Shown one piece after another: positions 29,471 through 39,372 of a stretch of DNA of 64,000 nt (position 1 is its first letter; each line of letters starts with the position of its first letter). The position numbers were made by a program, and so were the translations under genes. A model generated the notes under the pieces. That model saw nothing but the letters and a program-made list of their open reading frames with translations, was not told the DNA's origin and did not search any database. This DNA comes from an uncultured Clostridia bacterium (lineage in GTDB: Bacteria; Bacillota; Clostridia; Saccharofermentanales; Saccharofermentanaceae): positions 1 to 64,000 of the forward strand of contig CAMIYM010000013.1 in assembly GCA_946403085.1 (NCBI GenBank). Reading direction: 5' to 3'.

Positions 29471-30781
29471 TTACAATGGAATTATAACAACCGAAACAAA
29501 CGCATTCTCTTCTATTTCAAAATTGCAATTTCCATTATTACGTTTTACTGCTTCTTTGATGTTTGTAAGGCCGTAACCATGAGAAATAACATCTTTCTTT
29601 TTACTCTTCATGTCCGCAGTGTTATCATTAACAAATGAATTGCGGCAGGCAAAAATAAACTGACCTTCTTCAATTACTGCTTTAATTGAAAGGATTCTAT
29701 TATCTTCAGGACACTTTTCTAAAGCTTCAATAGCGTTATCTAGTATATTTGTAAGAATAACTATACAATCCCGGTCTTCTATCTTCAGCAAAGAGAGATC
29801 TCCTAAAACAAATCTAAACGTTATTCCCTTTTCTCTTGCTTCCGCATACTTGGTATTAAGAATTGTATTTATCAATCGGTTACCGGTCTCAAATACATTG
29901 GTATTGTTAATAAGTTCAGTATTTTGGATGTTGAGTATATCTTTCATCTTCTCATATTGCTCTTCTGCCATCAGACTTTTTAGTACAGTAATCGTATTCT
30001 TAAACTCATGTTCTCGTTTTCCTAAGATATCCCTTTCCTTTGTAATCTGATCATATAGCTGAACTATACCCTGAGCATGAGCAATCTCAATCTCATTCTT
30101 CTGAGCTTCAAGTGCTCTTCGGGATTCTTGCTTAATAAACCAGAATATGAAAAGATTGATCAAGAGCAAAGAAATGGCTACGTATGTAAAGAGATTGCCT
30201 TGGTATATATTTATTGGTCCATTAAAACTGTATGCAAATAGTGCTATTAAACTAAGTGAATATAGCGGAAAGACCATATATATAAGCCATAATTTTGTCT
30301 CAATTTTGGTCGTTTGTTCTTTTCTGAATGCCTTATGAATAATAAAAACGATTACGAACTGGATAAACTGACTTGCTGCGCCCATATATACAGAAATATC
30401 ACTCTCCATTATCTGAGCTATTTTTAGATTAGGATCAAAGTATCTGTGAATAGCGGCGATAAAAAAATCACATGCAATAGCTATAATGTAAAACAACGTC
30501 GGTATAGCTATAATCATCATTTTGTTTTTCTTTTTGTATAAAACTAAAGAAAAGACTATATTTATTGCTATTACGATTATAATTCTAAAAACCAATGATC
30601 CTTCAAAATAAGTGCCTACCCCAAAACTAGCTATAATCCAAAGTATAGTCGTTACAGTATTAACTATTACAGAATGGTCTTCCAGATCTAAAAAAGTTGA
30701 ACAGAATAGCCGAGCTAAAGCTACGTATACAATGGCATTAACAATATCATAAATCATCCTATTTCCCCTTTGACTAAACAA
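29471..30781 (-). CDS. agrC: AgrC-like GHKL sensor histidine kinase
   Basis: Multi-TM N-terminus; KREHEFKNTITVLKSLM; ILTNILDNAIEALEKC; SHGYGLTNIKEAVKRNNG. Confidence 0.85.
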   Translation of the reverse strand: MFSQRGNRMIYDIVNAIVYVALARLFCSTFLDLEDHSVIVNTVTTILWIIASFGVGTYFEGSLVFRIIIVIAINIVFSLVLYKKKNKMMIIAIPTLFYIIAIACDFFIAAIHRYFDPNLKIAQIMESDISVYMGAASQFIQFVIVFIIHKAFRKEQTTKIETKLWLIYMVFPLYSLSLIALFAYSFNGPINIYQGNLFTYVAISLLLINLFIFWFIKQESRRALEAQKNEIEIAHAQGIVQLYDQITKERDILGKREHEFKNTITVLKSLMAEEQYEKMKDILNIQNTELINNTNVFETGNRLINTILNTKYAEAREKGITFRFVLGDLSLLKIEDRDCIVILTNILDNAIEALEKCPEDNRILSIKAVIEEGQFIFACRNSFVNDNTADMKSKKKDVISHGYGLTNIKEAVKRNNGNCNFEIEENAFVSVVIIPL

Positions 30782-31491
30782 AACTTCCTATTAACATCAT
30801 CAAAACGATTTCTCGCAATCGGTATTTTTATAGTTTCTTTACTACTCTTCCTAATAATCACCTCATATCGTCTTAACTGTACAGAATTCTTCAAATTAAT
30901 AATATATCTTTGATGTGCCCTGATAAAGTATTCCGGCAATTCTTTTAGTGCATCATCAAGACTGCAGCGTCTTATATAGAAAGTTGAATCCTTCTCTTTT
31001 ACGAAGTATTCAATATAGTGTTTCTCGCTTTTAATATAAACAATGTCATCTATAGCCACCTCTAAACGACCATCACTTAACTCCAACAATATTGTTTTTG
31101 GAGATTCCATCTTGAGGATAAAATCTATACATTCAATCAATTCAGACTTAAATGTTTCTTCTTGCTTTACAAGATACCTTACTGCATTGTACTTATAGCC
31201 TTCTCTTGTAAAATCGTAGTAATTGGTAGCAAAAGCAATTTTAGCATTAGGATATACACCGTATATTTCGCGAGCAGTTTCAAAGCCGGTTAATCCATCC
31301 ATTTCATAATCCAAGATGAACAAATCGTATTTACTAATAGCCTCACCCTGCGAAAGTAAGACTTCTCCTGAAATATAGATATCGCATTGGAAGTCAATAC
31401 CGCTCTGTGATAAATAGTTCTCGATTATACCCTTTTCCAATTCCAGAAAGGATTGTTGATCATCACACAAAGCAATACGTATCATAAACAC
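30754..31491 (-). CDS. agrA: LytTR-family response regulator (AgrA-like)
   Basis: MIRIALCDDQQSFLELEKGII...YDLFILDYEMDGLTGFETAREI...; C-terminal LytTR: IVYIKSEKHYIEYFV...YFIRAHQRYIINL. Confidence 0.88.
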   Translation of the reverse strand: MFMIRIALCDDQQSFLELEKGIIENYLSQSGIDFQCDIYISGEVLLSQGEAISKYDLFILDYEMDGLTGFETAREIYGVYPNAKIAFATNYYDFTREGYKYNAVRYLVKQEETFKSELIECIDFILKMESPKTILLELSDGRLEVAIDDIVYIKSEKHYIEYFVKEKDSTFYIRRCSLDDALKELPEYFIRAHQRYIINLKNSVQLRRYEVIIRKSSKETIKIPIARNRFDDVNRKFCLVKGEIG

Positions 31492-31628
31492 CTCGTATTC
31501 CTTATTCTCTCATTTATTTGATTATAGCACTCAAATTAAACTATCATTTCACCGTAGTCTTTTTATTTAATTATCAAGGTCCGACCGACTGCGGATCCTG
31601 CTTCCAGTATTCCCGGACAACAAAAAAC

Positions 31629-31655
31629 GCTGCCAATCTTGTAAGACAGCAGCGC
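31629..31655 (-). terminator. Terminator-like hairpin (cgctgc...gcagcg) followed on minus strand by a T-run
   Basis: aaaaaacgctgccaatcttgtaagacagcagcgctc. Confidence 0.5.
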
Positions 31656-31718
31656 TCTTATAATATGTAAACCTGTTGTTATTCGGAATAATGCGTTATC
31701 GCTCAATATTATCCGATT

Positions 31719-31745
31719 CTTATCCCAGAATTATCCGTGGGATAA
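31719..31745 (+). repeat. Palindrome-containing direct repeat, right copy (cttatcccagaattatccgtgggataa)
   Basis: 26/27 identity with 16991-17017, with weaker flanking similarity. Confidence 0.85.
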
Positions 31746-31904
31746 TAATGATCCACAAATGTTTTCCTTTATGTGCTCGATGAATAATATATTTTCCTAC
31801 ACATGTTCTCTTCTGCTCTTAATGGTCAGCCAGACACACAATATAAATGACAATAGTAATATAATCACATAGACCGCATTGTTTCTTGTGGAACACTGGA
31901 TTTT

Positions 31905-32426
31905 TCAAGAATCCGGCGAGCGGAATATAACATCACCATCTTTGTTATATATGATAACAATGTATTCTTTACCATCTTTTTCAGAAATAGCTCTCCAATT
32001 GCCAGAACTTATATTGAATGATTCATTCCATTCGCCTGTTATCGTAATATGATCTCCATCGATACTCCAGGAAAGGTTTTCCTGAACCTGTTGATCTGTA
32101 TTTGACATCCACTCTCTTTTGGCAGAACCTTCAGATAACTCTATTTTTGTTAATGTAACACCTTCAATTCTCCATAAGTTGATCGGCAGTCCATATGTAT
32201 CAACCAATTCCTGAAGACTCCCGTATTTATCGACTGCAGTTGTAGTTGACGTAGTTGAGGTTGCCTGACTGGATGAACTTGAAGTCTCAGTTGTCTGATA
32301 TGTGTTGCCGGTATCTGTTTTTGTGCAGGCAGAAAGGCTAGCTGCAACGATCATTATCAACACTAAAACCTTAATCTTGTTCATGTTAGTAATCACCACG
32401 CTAAATTTAATATGTATACACATCAC
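31905..32426 (-). CDS. Small lipoprotein (start probably MNKIKVLV)
   Basis: MNKIKVLVLIMIVAASLSACTKTDTG lipobox; Ser/Thr linker. Confidence 0.7.
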   Translation of the reverse strand: MMCIHIKFSVVITNMNKIKVLVLIMIVAASLSACTKTDTGNTYQTTETSSSSSQATSTTSTTTAVDKYGSLQELVDTYGLPINLWRIEGVTLTKIELSEGSAKREWMSNTDQQVQENLSWSIDGDHITITGEWNESFNISSGNWRAISEKDGKEYIVIIYNKDGDVIFRSPDS

Positions 32427-34896
32427 ACTTGGCTGTTCTTGTCACGCAGTCAACAACGTAGTTGCCTCTGCTGGTAACGATATGCCAGGACAGATTAAAG
32501 TTATCGTTCTCGGTACACCAATTGCTGTATACAAGTTCTGCATAAAACACAGTTGTCTCGTTGTTATAGCAGATACCGCTTGCGATTATAAGTGCCTCGT
32601 CCAGTGTAATCGGTGTTATCGTGTCTGATCCGCTGTTTGAATATTTCGAGCAGTCTACCATCAGATCAGATATTCCGTTCACACCTATCCTAACCTTTAC
32701 CCCGCCATCAAGAATACTGATATTCTTATCAGTTCGACGCTCGAAAATATGGACATGAGCGTCCATCTCTCGGGTCGCTCTCTCATATGTTGCTTGATCT
32801 TTAAGAGAAATACGGAGCTTAAGTAATCCGCTTTGGCTCGGAATAGAAACCCGATCCTGACCTACTATTGCAGCTGCTTTCTCCTGTGCAAGAGCAATGC
32901 TTTCTTCCGGCAACATATTCATCTGAGGAGCTTGATACTCTCCACCGCGTTCACCTGTTACCATTGCATCGTAAAAATGCAGTTCATTATTCGTTTTGTT
33001 GATCCATATATATCTTTTAGGCAATGAAGGATCCGTGCTGCTATACATGATCTCCGTATCAGAATCTGAATCCTTCTTATAGTTGCTTCCTAAGAGACTG
33101 CTAGTAAGATTCTTCTGCTGATCAGCATCAATACTTCTGATAAGTGTTGCAGGGTAGGACTGATTCAGGATGCCGGCATCAGGAAGTGTAGCATCCGGAC
33201 TTATTGCTATTTTGTTTGTATTGTTTTCGGAACTTGAAGAAACATACTCAGGTATAGATATAACCATTGTCTTTGTTCTGCCGGTATCCTTTAGGCCTTC
33301 CTTCTGAGTATATCCAAGCTGTTCATGCTCTGTATATACACGGACCCACTCACCAAGATCTTCTACTACAATAACTGTTGAACCATTATCCAAGCCATCA
33401 ATTATGGCATCTTCTGAGACTTCAGGTTTGCTGCGCAAAAAAGCTCCTTTGATCACTACCTCATATATAGGGTATTCATGAGGCATATCATTTTTCCAAA
33501 CACCTTCAGGTGTAAAATCTTCCACCGGCAGTTGAATCAATCGATTTTGTATTGTTGAAGAGTCTTCAGGATCTGCATATTTACAAGCTGCCATCGTCGC
33601 TTCTGGCGACACCTTATATAATTTAGTGCTTGTATCCTTAGATGTCTGAATCCTTACATAATTCTCTGCTCTGAAGCAAAGCTGGAAATACTCCCCATTG
33701 TTATTTATAAATACGTTAACCCCTTCTCCATCAAGACCATCAGGAAAATCAACACCGGCCTCCTGCCATTCAGAAGTATTGAATACTCCCGCAAGTTCTT
33801 TCACTGTATTCTCATCAGCATCAAATACACATGGTACGATCCCGTTATTAGACAAGCGGATCATCGCATTCGAAATATCTCCGAAAGGGGCATTCGAAGC
33901 AGTGTTATCTTCAGGAATAGCTGTCGTCGGATTGATCAAAGTACAGCCGGAAAAAGCAACCAGTATCGCCATGCAAAGGGCTAAGGCTTTATAACTCTTC
34001 TTTGATGGAGTCTTAATACTGGCTATCCTTTTCTTCATTGTCTTGAATTCACTTCGCATTCCTGCGGATACAGTAAAACCGAAAGCAACTTCGGACTGCT
34101 GTCTTAAGATCTCAAATAGTGACTTGGCGTATTCCGAAGAGTATTCCCTTCCGAGAAGTCTTATCGCTTCTTCATCGCATGCTAACTCGCAATCGATTCC
34201 GGACAGAAAGAATGCTGCCCAGACAAGCGGGTTATACCAATTGAGCGCTAATACTACGTATCTCAATACGATCCAGAAAGGATCACCATGCTTATAGTGG
34301 CATGCTTCGTGACAGATAATGTATTCATTGCTTCCGTCAGACTTCTCATCAACATATATCTTATTGAACAGAAGAAACGGCGTACCTTTGTATTTTATAG
34401 CGTATATCTTAAGTCCGCAGGTTTGATCCTGCCTGATAAAATATCTCTTATGTCTGCAATACAGAATGAAGCCGGTGTTATAAACCGTAAATGCAAGTAT
34501 CAGTAAAGCGGATACTGACAGGCTTATAGTTGTAAGCAGATCAACTATATTCAGAGGCGTTTTGTTCTCAACAACCCTGTTTTCCACATTGGTATTCTTA
34601 TTTATTTCAGGATTGACCGTCTGCTCCTGATCGATATTTACAGGTTGAATCGGCTCTGCATCCACATTAGCGGTACCGTTTTCAGATACTACTTCTGTCT
34701 GTGAAGTTACTGCCGGAACAGCAGGTGCTTCCAGGATCGGCAAGTTGATCTTAAGGAAAGGTGAAACGATCATGTAGAGAGGAATAAGCAGCCAAAGGGC
34801 ATACTGATGCTTCTTCAGGATCTTCCCGTCTGAGAGTTTTCTTATGATCATTATAAGCACAGCTAATACTGAGATGCCGATTATATAACGCAGCAT
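32407..34896 (-). CDS. BlaR1/MecR1-type M56 metallopeptidase with SH3-like domain
   Basis: YIICHEACHYKHGDPFWIVLRYVVLALNWYNPLVWAAF; GAFLRSKPEVSEDAIIDGLDNGSTVIVVEDLGEWVRV. Confidence 0.88.
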   Translation of the reverse strand: MLRYIIGISVLAVLIMIIRKLSDGKILKKHQYALWLLIPLYMIVSPFLKINLPILEAPAVPAVTSQTEVVSENGTANVDAEPIQPVNIDQEQTVNPEINKNTNVENRVVENKTPLNIVDLLTTISLSVSALLILAFTVYNTGFILYCRHKRYFIRQDQTCGLKIYAIKYKGTPFLLFNKIYVDEKSDGSNEYIICHEACHYKHGDPFWIVLRYVVLALNWYNPLVWAAFFLSGIDCELACDEEAIRLLGREYSSEYAKSLFEILRQQSEVAFGFTVSAGMRSEFKTMKKRIASIKTPSKKSYKALALCMAILVAFSGCTLINPTTAIPEDNTASNAPFGDISNAMIRLSNNGIVPCVFDADENTVKELAGVFNTSEWQEAGVDFPDGLDGEGVNVFINNNGEYFQLCFRAENYVRIQTSKDTSTKLYKVSPEATMAACKYADPEDSSTIQNRLIQLPVEDFTPEGVWKNDMPHEYPIYEVVIKGAFLRSKPEVSEDAIIDGLDNGSTVIVVEDLGEWVRVYTEHEQLGYTQKEGLKDTGRTKTMVISIPEYVSSSSENNTNKIAISPDATLPDAGILNQSYPATLIRSIDADQQKNLTSSLLGSNYKKDSDSDTEIMYSSTDPSLPKRYIWINKTNNELHFYDAMVTGERGGEYQAPQMNMLPEESIALAQEKAAAIVGQDRVSIPSQSGLLKLRISLKDQATYERATREMDAHVHIFERRTDKNISILDGGVKVRIGVNGISDLMVDCSKYSNSGSDTITPITLDEALIIASGICYNNETTVFYAELVYSNWCTENDNFNLSWHIVTSRGNYVVDCVTRTAKCDVYTY

Positions 34897-34897
34897 A

Positions 34898-35254
34898 TTA
34901 TATCTCCTCGATCATTCTCTTGATCTCTGCTAACTGTTCTTCGGTAAGCGCATCAGAACCTATGAGATTGGCGATCATAAGACCGACGTTGCCTTCGTAA
35001 ACCTTGTCTATGAAAGAATTTGTCTCTTCAAGTTCAGCTTCTGTTCTGTCTATTGCAGGATAGAATTTCTTAGTCCTGCCTACCTGTTCATAAGTAACCA
35101 TGCCTTTCTCGATCATTCTCTTGAGCAAAGTTATAATCGTATACTTCGTCCAACCGGTACTATCAAGAAGTTCTCTTGTAAGTTCGGTAAGTGTCATACA
35201 TTTATTTTTCCAAAGACAATTAGCTATCTTCCATTCAGAATCCGTTAATCGCAT
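34898..35254 (-). CDS. BlaI/MecI-type repressor
   Basis: MRLTDSEWKIANCLWKNKCMTLTELTRELLDSTGWTKYTIITLLKRMIEKGMVTYEQVGRTKKFYP. Confidence 0.92.
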   Translation of the reverse strand: MRLTDSEWKIANCLWKNKCMTLTELTRELLDSTGWTKYTIITLLKRMIEKGMVTYEQVGRTKKFYPAIDRTEAELEETNSFIDKVYEGNVGLMIANLIGSDALTEEQLAEIKRMIEEI

Positions 35255-35273
35255 AATAAGGTCTCCTTTGCAT

Positions 35274-35329
35274 TGGTGGACTCATGTCCACCACAATATA
35301 ACATGTTGGTGGACTGTCGTCAACCAACA
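35274..35329. promoter_or_regulatory. Two dyads upstream of blaI: likely BlaI-type operators
   Basis: tggtggac-tcat-gtccacca (35274-35293) and tgttggtggactgtcgtcaaccaaca (35304-35329). Confidence 0.7.
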
Positions 35330-35496
35330 CTGGCAAACCTAGCAAAAACCTTCATCTCAGCTAATATTGACCATAAAAATTTTCTTTTGTTAGGCAGGAA
35401 TCATTTGACTTTTTCTTCACCGGATTGTAAGAATGCGAGGTTGTCGCATTTAGCACAAAGGGACATGTAAGATATGGCTTTCTGATTATAAATAAA

Positions 35497-36249
35497 TCAG
35501 CCTTTTACGTAAGATGCCATATCAAAATCATAGACTTCCATAAGCATCTCAGGCTTTAATCCCTCATCGATTCCGCCATCGAAAATGACCTTACCGTCCT
35601 TCATCAGGACTGCCCTTGTGCAGCACCTTCTGGCCTGCTCCAGGTCATGGAAAACCGCGACCAGAGTGTTGTCGGTATCGCCGGTCTTTCCTGCTGCCCA
35701 TGAGTTCAGTTTGTCGCACAGTTCTGCCCTGTATTTGATATCAAGATTGTTGCCGGGTTCATCGAGGAAAAGGAATGGTGATCCTTGCGCAAAAGTCCTC
35801 GCGAGAAGAACTCTTTGCAGCTGGCCTCCTGAGAGCTCATCTAAGTGCCTGTCTTTAAGTTCAAGAACACCGCAGTCTTCCATACACTTAAGTGCATACT
35901 GAACGTCAGAAGCGTTGTTCCTGAATACAGTATTTCCTGCTGATGCATATGTGCCAAGAAGCACTGTCTCGAAAACAGTGTACGGGAAATACATATCACT
36001 TGTCTGCGGCATGAGAGAGATGTATTTTGCAGTATCTTTTCGCTTCATTTTGAAGACGTCTTTACCGTCAAGAAGGACTTCTCCTTCGTGTGGAATTATA
36101 CCTGACAGGACGCGAAGAAGCGTCGTCTTGCCGGAGCCGTTCGCGCCGCCGATGAAGACCTTTTCGCCGGACTTTATCGTGAGATCTATTCCCTTCAAGA
36201 TCTCAGTTTTGCCATAAGATACTCTCACATTTTTCGCGTTAAGTTCCAT
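35497..36249 (-). CDS. ABC transporter ATPase, FecE/BtuD type
   Basis: IGGANGSGKTTLLRVLSGI; LDELSGGQLQRVLLARTFAQ; LFLDEPGNNLD. Confidence 0.92.
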   Translation of the reverse strand: MELNAKNVRVSYGKTEILKGIDLTIKSGEKVFIGGANGSGKTTLLRVLSGIIPHEGEVLLDGKDVFKMKRKDTAKYISLMPQTSDMYFPYTVFETVLLGTYASAGNTVFRNNASDVQYALKCMEDCGVLELKDRHLDELSGGQLQRVLLARTFAQGSPFLFLDEPGNNLDIKYRAELCDKLNSWAAGKTGDTDNTLVAVFHDLEQARRCCTRAVLMKDGKVIFDGGIDEGLKPEMLMEVYDFDMASYVKG

Positions 36250-37280
36250 CAGCGTTTCCTCCTTGATGTGAAGAAAACATATGCGAAAAAAGGAGCGCCG
36301 ATGAGTGCTGTTACAGCACCTACCGGGATCTCGCGCGGCGATAACAAAGTCCTTGATATCAAGTCGCAGAGCGCCATGAATGCGCCGCCGTAAATGAACG
36401 ACATCGGGATAACGAGTTTATGCGATGGTCCGAAGATCTTTCTTACGACATGAGGCGCAGCGAGATCGATGAATCCGATGACGCCTGTGAATGATACTGA
36501 CACGCCTGTGAGAAGCGCACATATAAGTATCGCCAGTATCTTGGTCTTCTTGGCGTCGACGCCCATCGCCTGGGCCTGAAGGTCACCGAAGCTCATGATG
36601 TCCATTTTTCGCGACATGAGCATAAGCGAGACCAGCCCGAGAATGCATATCGGAAAAAGGATCGCGCAGTGATCCCATCCTCTTGCTGAGAACGAACCCA
36701 TCATCCAGAGAACGATCTGCTTGGAATGATCAGAACTCAGTGTCGATAATAGATTTACTATGCCGTTTACAAAAAGCGACAGGACCATACCCAGCAGGAC
36801 GACCGTCGTGTTGGATACGCTCTTGTCGATTGCAGACGCAAGCATCAATGCGAAAACTACAGTTGCAAGTCCGAAGACAAAACCTGCGGCAGGAAGCATG
36901 AATCCTGCAAGAACAGGAACGGAGATCTCGAGTATCAGGACCAAAGTGGCACCAAGTGACGCGCCGGAAGATACACCTAATGTATATGAAGATGCCAGAG
37001 GATTCTGAAGCAGAGCCTGCATGCACGCACCGCTGATGGAGAGCGCACCTCCGACCATAAATGCCATCAATGCTCTCGGCATTCTGATGACCCAGAAGAT
37101 CGAATCCATCATGGGATCGATCCCTTCAGGCGTTCCCTTGCCGGTTATGTGTCCGCCAATGATCCCCAACAAGTCTTTAAGTGAGATATATACACTTCCT
37201 GACCTGATCGCGAAAACGAGTATAAAAAGGCACAGGACTGCCGATATCACTATCTTAAGTCCTGTGCCCTTCTTAGTCAT
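36249..37280 (-). CDS. FecCD/BtuC-type permease
   Basis: RMPRALMAFMVGGALSISGACMQALLQNPLASSYTLGVSSGASLGA; FIDLAAPHVVRKIFG. Confidence 0.93.
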   Translation of the reverse strand: MTKKGTGLKIVISAVLCLFILVFAIRSGSVYISLKDLLGIIGGHITGKGTPEGIDPMMDSIFWVIRMPRALMAFMVGGALSISGACMQALLQNPLASSYTLGVSSGASLGATLVLILEISVPVLAGFMLPAAGFVFGLATVVFALMLASAIDKSVSNTTVVLLGMVLSLFVNGIVNLLSTLSSDHSKQIVLWMMGSFSARGWDHCAILFPICILGLVSLMLMSRKMDIMSFGDLQAQAMGVDAKKTKILAILICALLTGVSVSFTGVIGFIDLAAPHVVRKIFGPSHKLVIPMSFIYGGAFMALCDLISRTLLSPREIPVGAVTALIGAPFFAYVFFTSRRKR

Positions 37281-37299
37281 AATACTGTTCCGTTAATTA

Positions 37300-38388
37300 T
37301 CAGCCGAAGACCTTCTCGACAACTTCTTTCTTCAAGTCGTCGAAAGACTTTGTAAAGTTGCCGAACTGATCAGGATAGATATCCTTAGCCCACTCGAGGA
37401 TCGCCTCGCTGACGTGGTGGTTAGGACGTGAGCAGAGGTTCTCATTTACCTGGTAAACTTCACCATTCTTGATGGCATTTACATTCTCCCAGCCCTTGAG
37501 TGCCTTAACAGCATCAGCTGCGCCGGGCATCCAGTCGCAGTCCATGAGGATTACATCAGGGTTAGCTGCGATAGCTTCCTCAACAGAGATAGAAAGCCAG
37601 CCTTCCTTGTCGCCGAAAGCGTTCTTGGCACCGATAGCTGTGATCATCTGATCCATGTAAGTACCCTTACCGAATGTGTAAATCGTGGGAGCTTCAGCGG
37701 AAGGTACGTTCATCATAACGAGAACTTTCTTCTGCTTGTCAGCAGGAACTGACTTGCCTGCTTCTTCGATAGCTGCTACGAAAGCTGTGAAACCCTTTGA
37801 AAGAACGAGTGCTTCAGGTCCCTTTCCTACGCAGTTGCCGATGAACTCGATATCCTCGCAGATGCCTTCAAGAGTTGAAGGTGAAGGAATATCAGCAACG
37901 CAGATACCGCTGTCAACGAGAGACTTGAAAGGATTTGAACCACCGACAGAGCTCATGCCTGATGTGAATACGAGGTCAGGCTTAAGTGCAGCGATAGCTT
38001 CGTTATCAGGATTCATCATGTCGAACTGTGCGACATCCTTTGCGAGCTTGTCTGCATATGTTGCAGAGTTTGTATCAATTGCTACGATCTTGTCGCCAAG
38101 GCCAAGCTCGATCAATACCTGTGTTGTTGAAGGTGCGAGAGAAGCGATCTTCTCGACCTTTTCAGGAACCTTGATATCATTGCCTGCACGGTCCTTTGTC
38201 GGAACTGTAAAAGTGAACTGGTCTACGATCTCGGAACCCTTTGAAGCGATAGACTCGAGCTCAGACGGAACTGTTACTGAAGGAACAGTAACATTTGTTG
38301 TGCTGCATCCTGTAGCCAAAGCTAATGTGGCTGCAGCTGCAAGAATAATTGAAAGAATCTTCTTCATTCTATAAAACCTCCTAAACAA
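37300..38388 (-). CDS. Periplasmic-binding lipoprotein, BtuF/FecB type (start probably 38367)
   Basis: MKKILSIILAAAATLALATGCSTT; KVEKIASLAPSTTQVLIELGLGDKIVAIDTNS. Confidence 0.9.
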   Translation of the reverse strand: MFRRFYRMKKILSIILAAAATLALATGCSTTNVTVPSVTVPSELESIASKGSEIVDQFTFTVPTKDRAGNDIKVPEKVEKIASLAPSTTQVLIELGLGDKIVAIDTNSATYADKLAKDVAQFDMMNPDNEAIAALKPDLVFTSGMSSVGGSNPFKSLVDSGICVADIPSPSTLEGICEDIEFIGNCVGKGPEALVLSKGFTAFVAAIEEAGKSVPADKQKKVLVMMNVPSAEAPTIYTFGKGTYMDQMITAIGAKNAFGDKEGWLSISVEEAIAANPDVILMDCDWMPGAADAVKALKGWENVNAIKNGEVYQVNENLCSRPNHHVSEAILEWAKDIYPDQFGNFTKSFDDLKKEVVEKVFG

Positions 38389-38508
38389 AGTGAGAAGATG
38401 TTGTCTTCTTATTGTTCGAATAGATTATAATATTCAACCTACTTTTGAGGTATACTTATTGGCAACTGTTCTATATCTAAAATCTATGTTCAAACAAGGG
38501 AAATAATT

Positions 38509-39372
38509 ATGAAGATTAGCAAAATTCTCGCAGACAAGAATCCTACGATCTCTTTTGAGGTATTCCCGCCCAAGGCTGAGACAGGTCTTAATGACGTCAA
38601 GGCTGCCGCAGGCGCCATCGCCGCTCTGGGCCCTTCATTCATGTCCGTTACATACGGCGCAGCAGGCTCCACATCCAAGCTCACTGTAGAAGTAGCTTCA
38701 AGCATCAAGAGCCTTTACGGTGTTCCCGTAATGCCGCACCTGACATGCGTAGCTTCTACCAAAGAACATGTTGCTAATATGCTCAGCCAGATTCGCGAAA
38801 ACAATATCGACAACATCATGGCATTAAGAGGCGATCTTCCCAAGGACGGTGTTGTCTGCAACGATTATACCCATGCATCAGATCTCATAAGAGATATCAG
38901 AGCGCAGGACCCCGACATCTGCATCGGCGGTGCGTGCTACCCTGAAGGACACGTTGAATCTGCTCACAAGTCTGAAGACATTCACTTCCTTAAAGAGAAA
39001 GTCGACGCAGGCTGTGATTTCCTTACGACACAGATGTTTTTCGACAATAACATATTCTATAACTTCCTTTACAGGGTTAAGGACGTCGGCATCAATGTCC
39101 CGATCGTTCCAGGCATCATGCCTATCACCACTGCAAAGCAGTTATCAAGATCAGTACAGCTCTCAGGCACGAGCGTTCCTGAGCGTTTCAAGGCAATAGT
39201 CGACCGCTTCGGTGATGACCCTGTCGCAATGCGTCAGGCAGGAATCATCTATGCCACAGAGCAGATCATCGACCTCATCGCAAACGGCATCACACATATT
39301 CACGTATATTCCATGAATAAGCCTGACGTCGCTTCAGACATACTCTATAACCTCAAGGGGATCATCGGATAA
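38509..39372 (+). CDS. metF: Methylenetetrahydrofolate reductase
   Basis: PTISFEVFPPKAETGLND; IDNIMALRGDLP; GCDFLTTQMFFDN. Confidence 0.92.
   Translation: MKISKILADKNPTISFEVFPPKAETGLNDVKAAAGAIAALGPSFMSVTYGAAGSTSKLTVEVASSIKSLYGVPVMPHLTCVASTKEHVANMLSQIRENNIDNIMALRGDLPKDGVVCNDYTHASDLIRDIRAQDPDICIGGACYPEGHVESAHKSEDIHFLKEKVDAGCDFLTTQMFFDNNIFYNFLYRVKDVGINVPIVPGIMPITTAKQLSRSVQLSGTSVPERFKAIVDRFGDDPVAMRQAGIIYATEQIIDLIANGITHIHVYSMNKPDVASDILYNLKGIIG

Noticed and set aside
8306-31770. Search for a resident integrase/recombinase that would drive the islands
   Set aside because: No tyrosine or serine recombinase found; only a truncated IS3 OrfA, so island mobility remains unproven.
36683-37296. Several ORFs antisense to or in other frames of the BtuC-type permease
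   Set aside because: Shadow ORFs of a well-supported CDS with higher-GC codons.
38389-38508. Possible cobalamin riboswitch between the importer and metF
   Set aside because: Only about 120 bp and no B12-box (GCCACTG-like) sequence visible.
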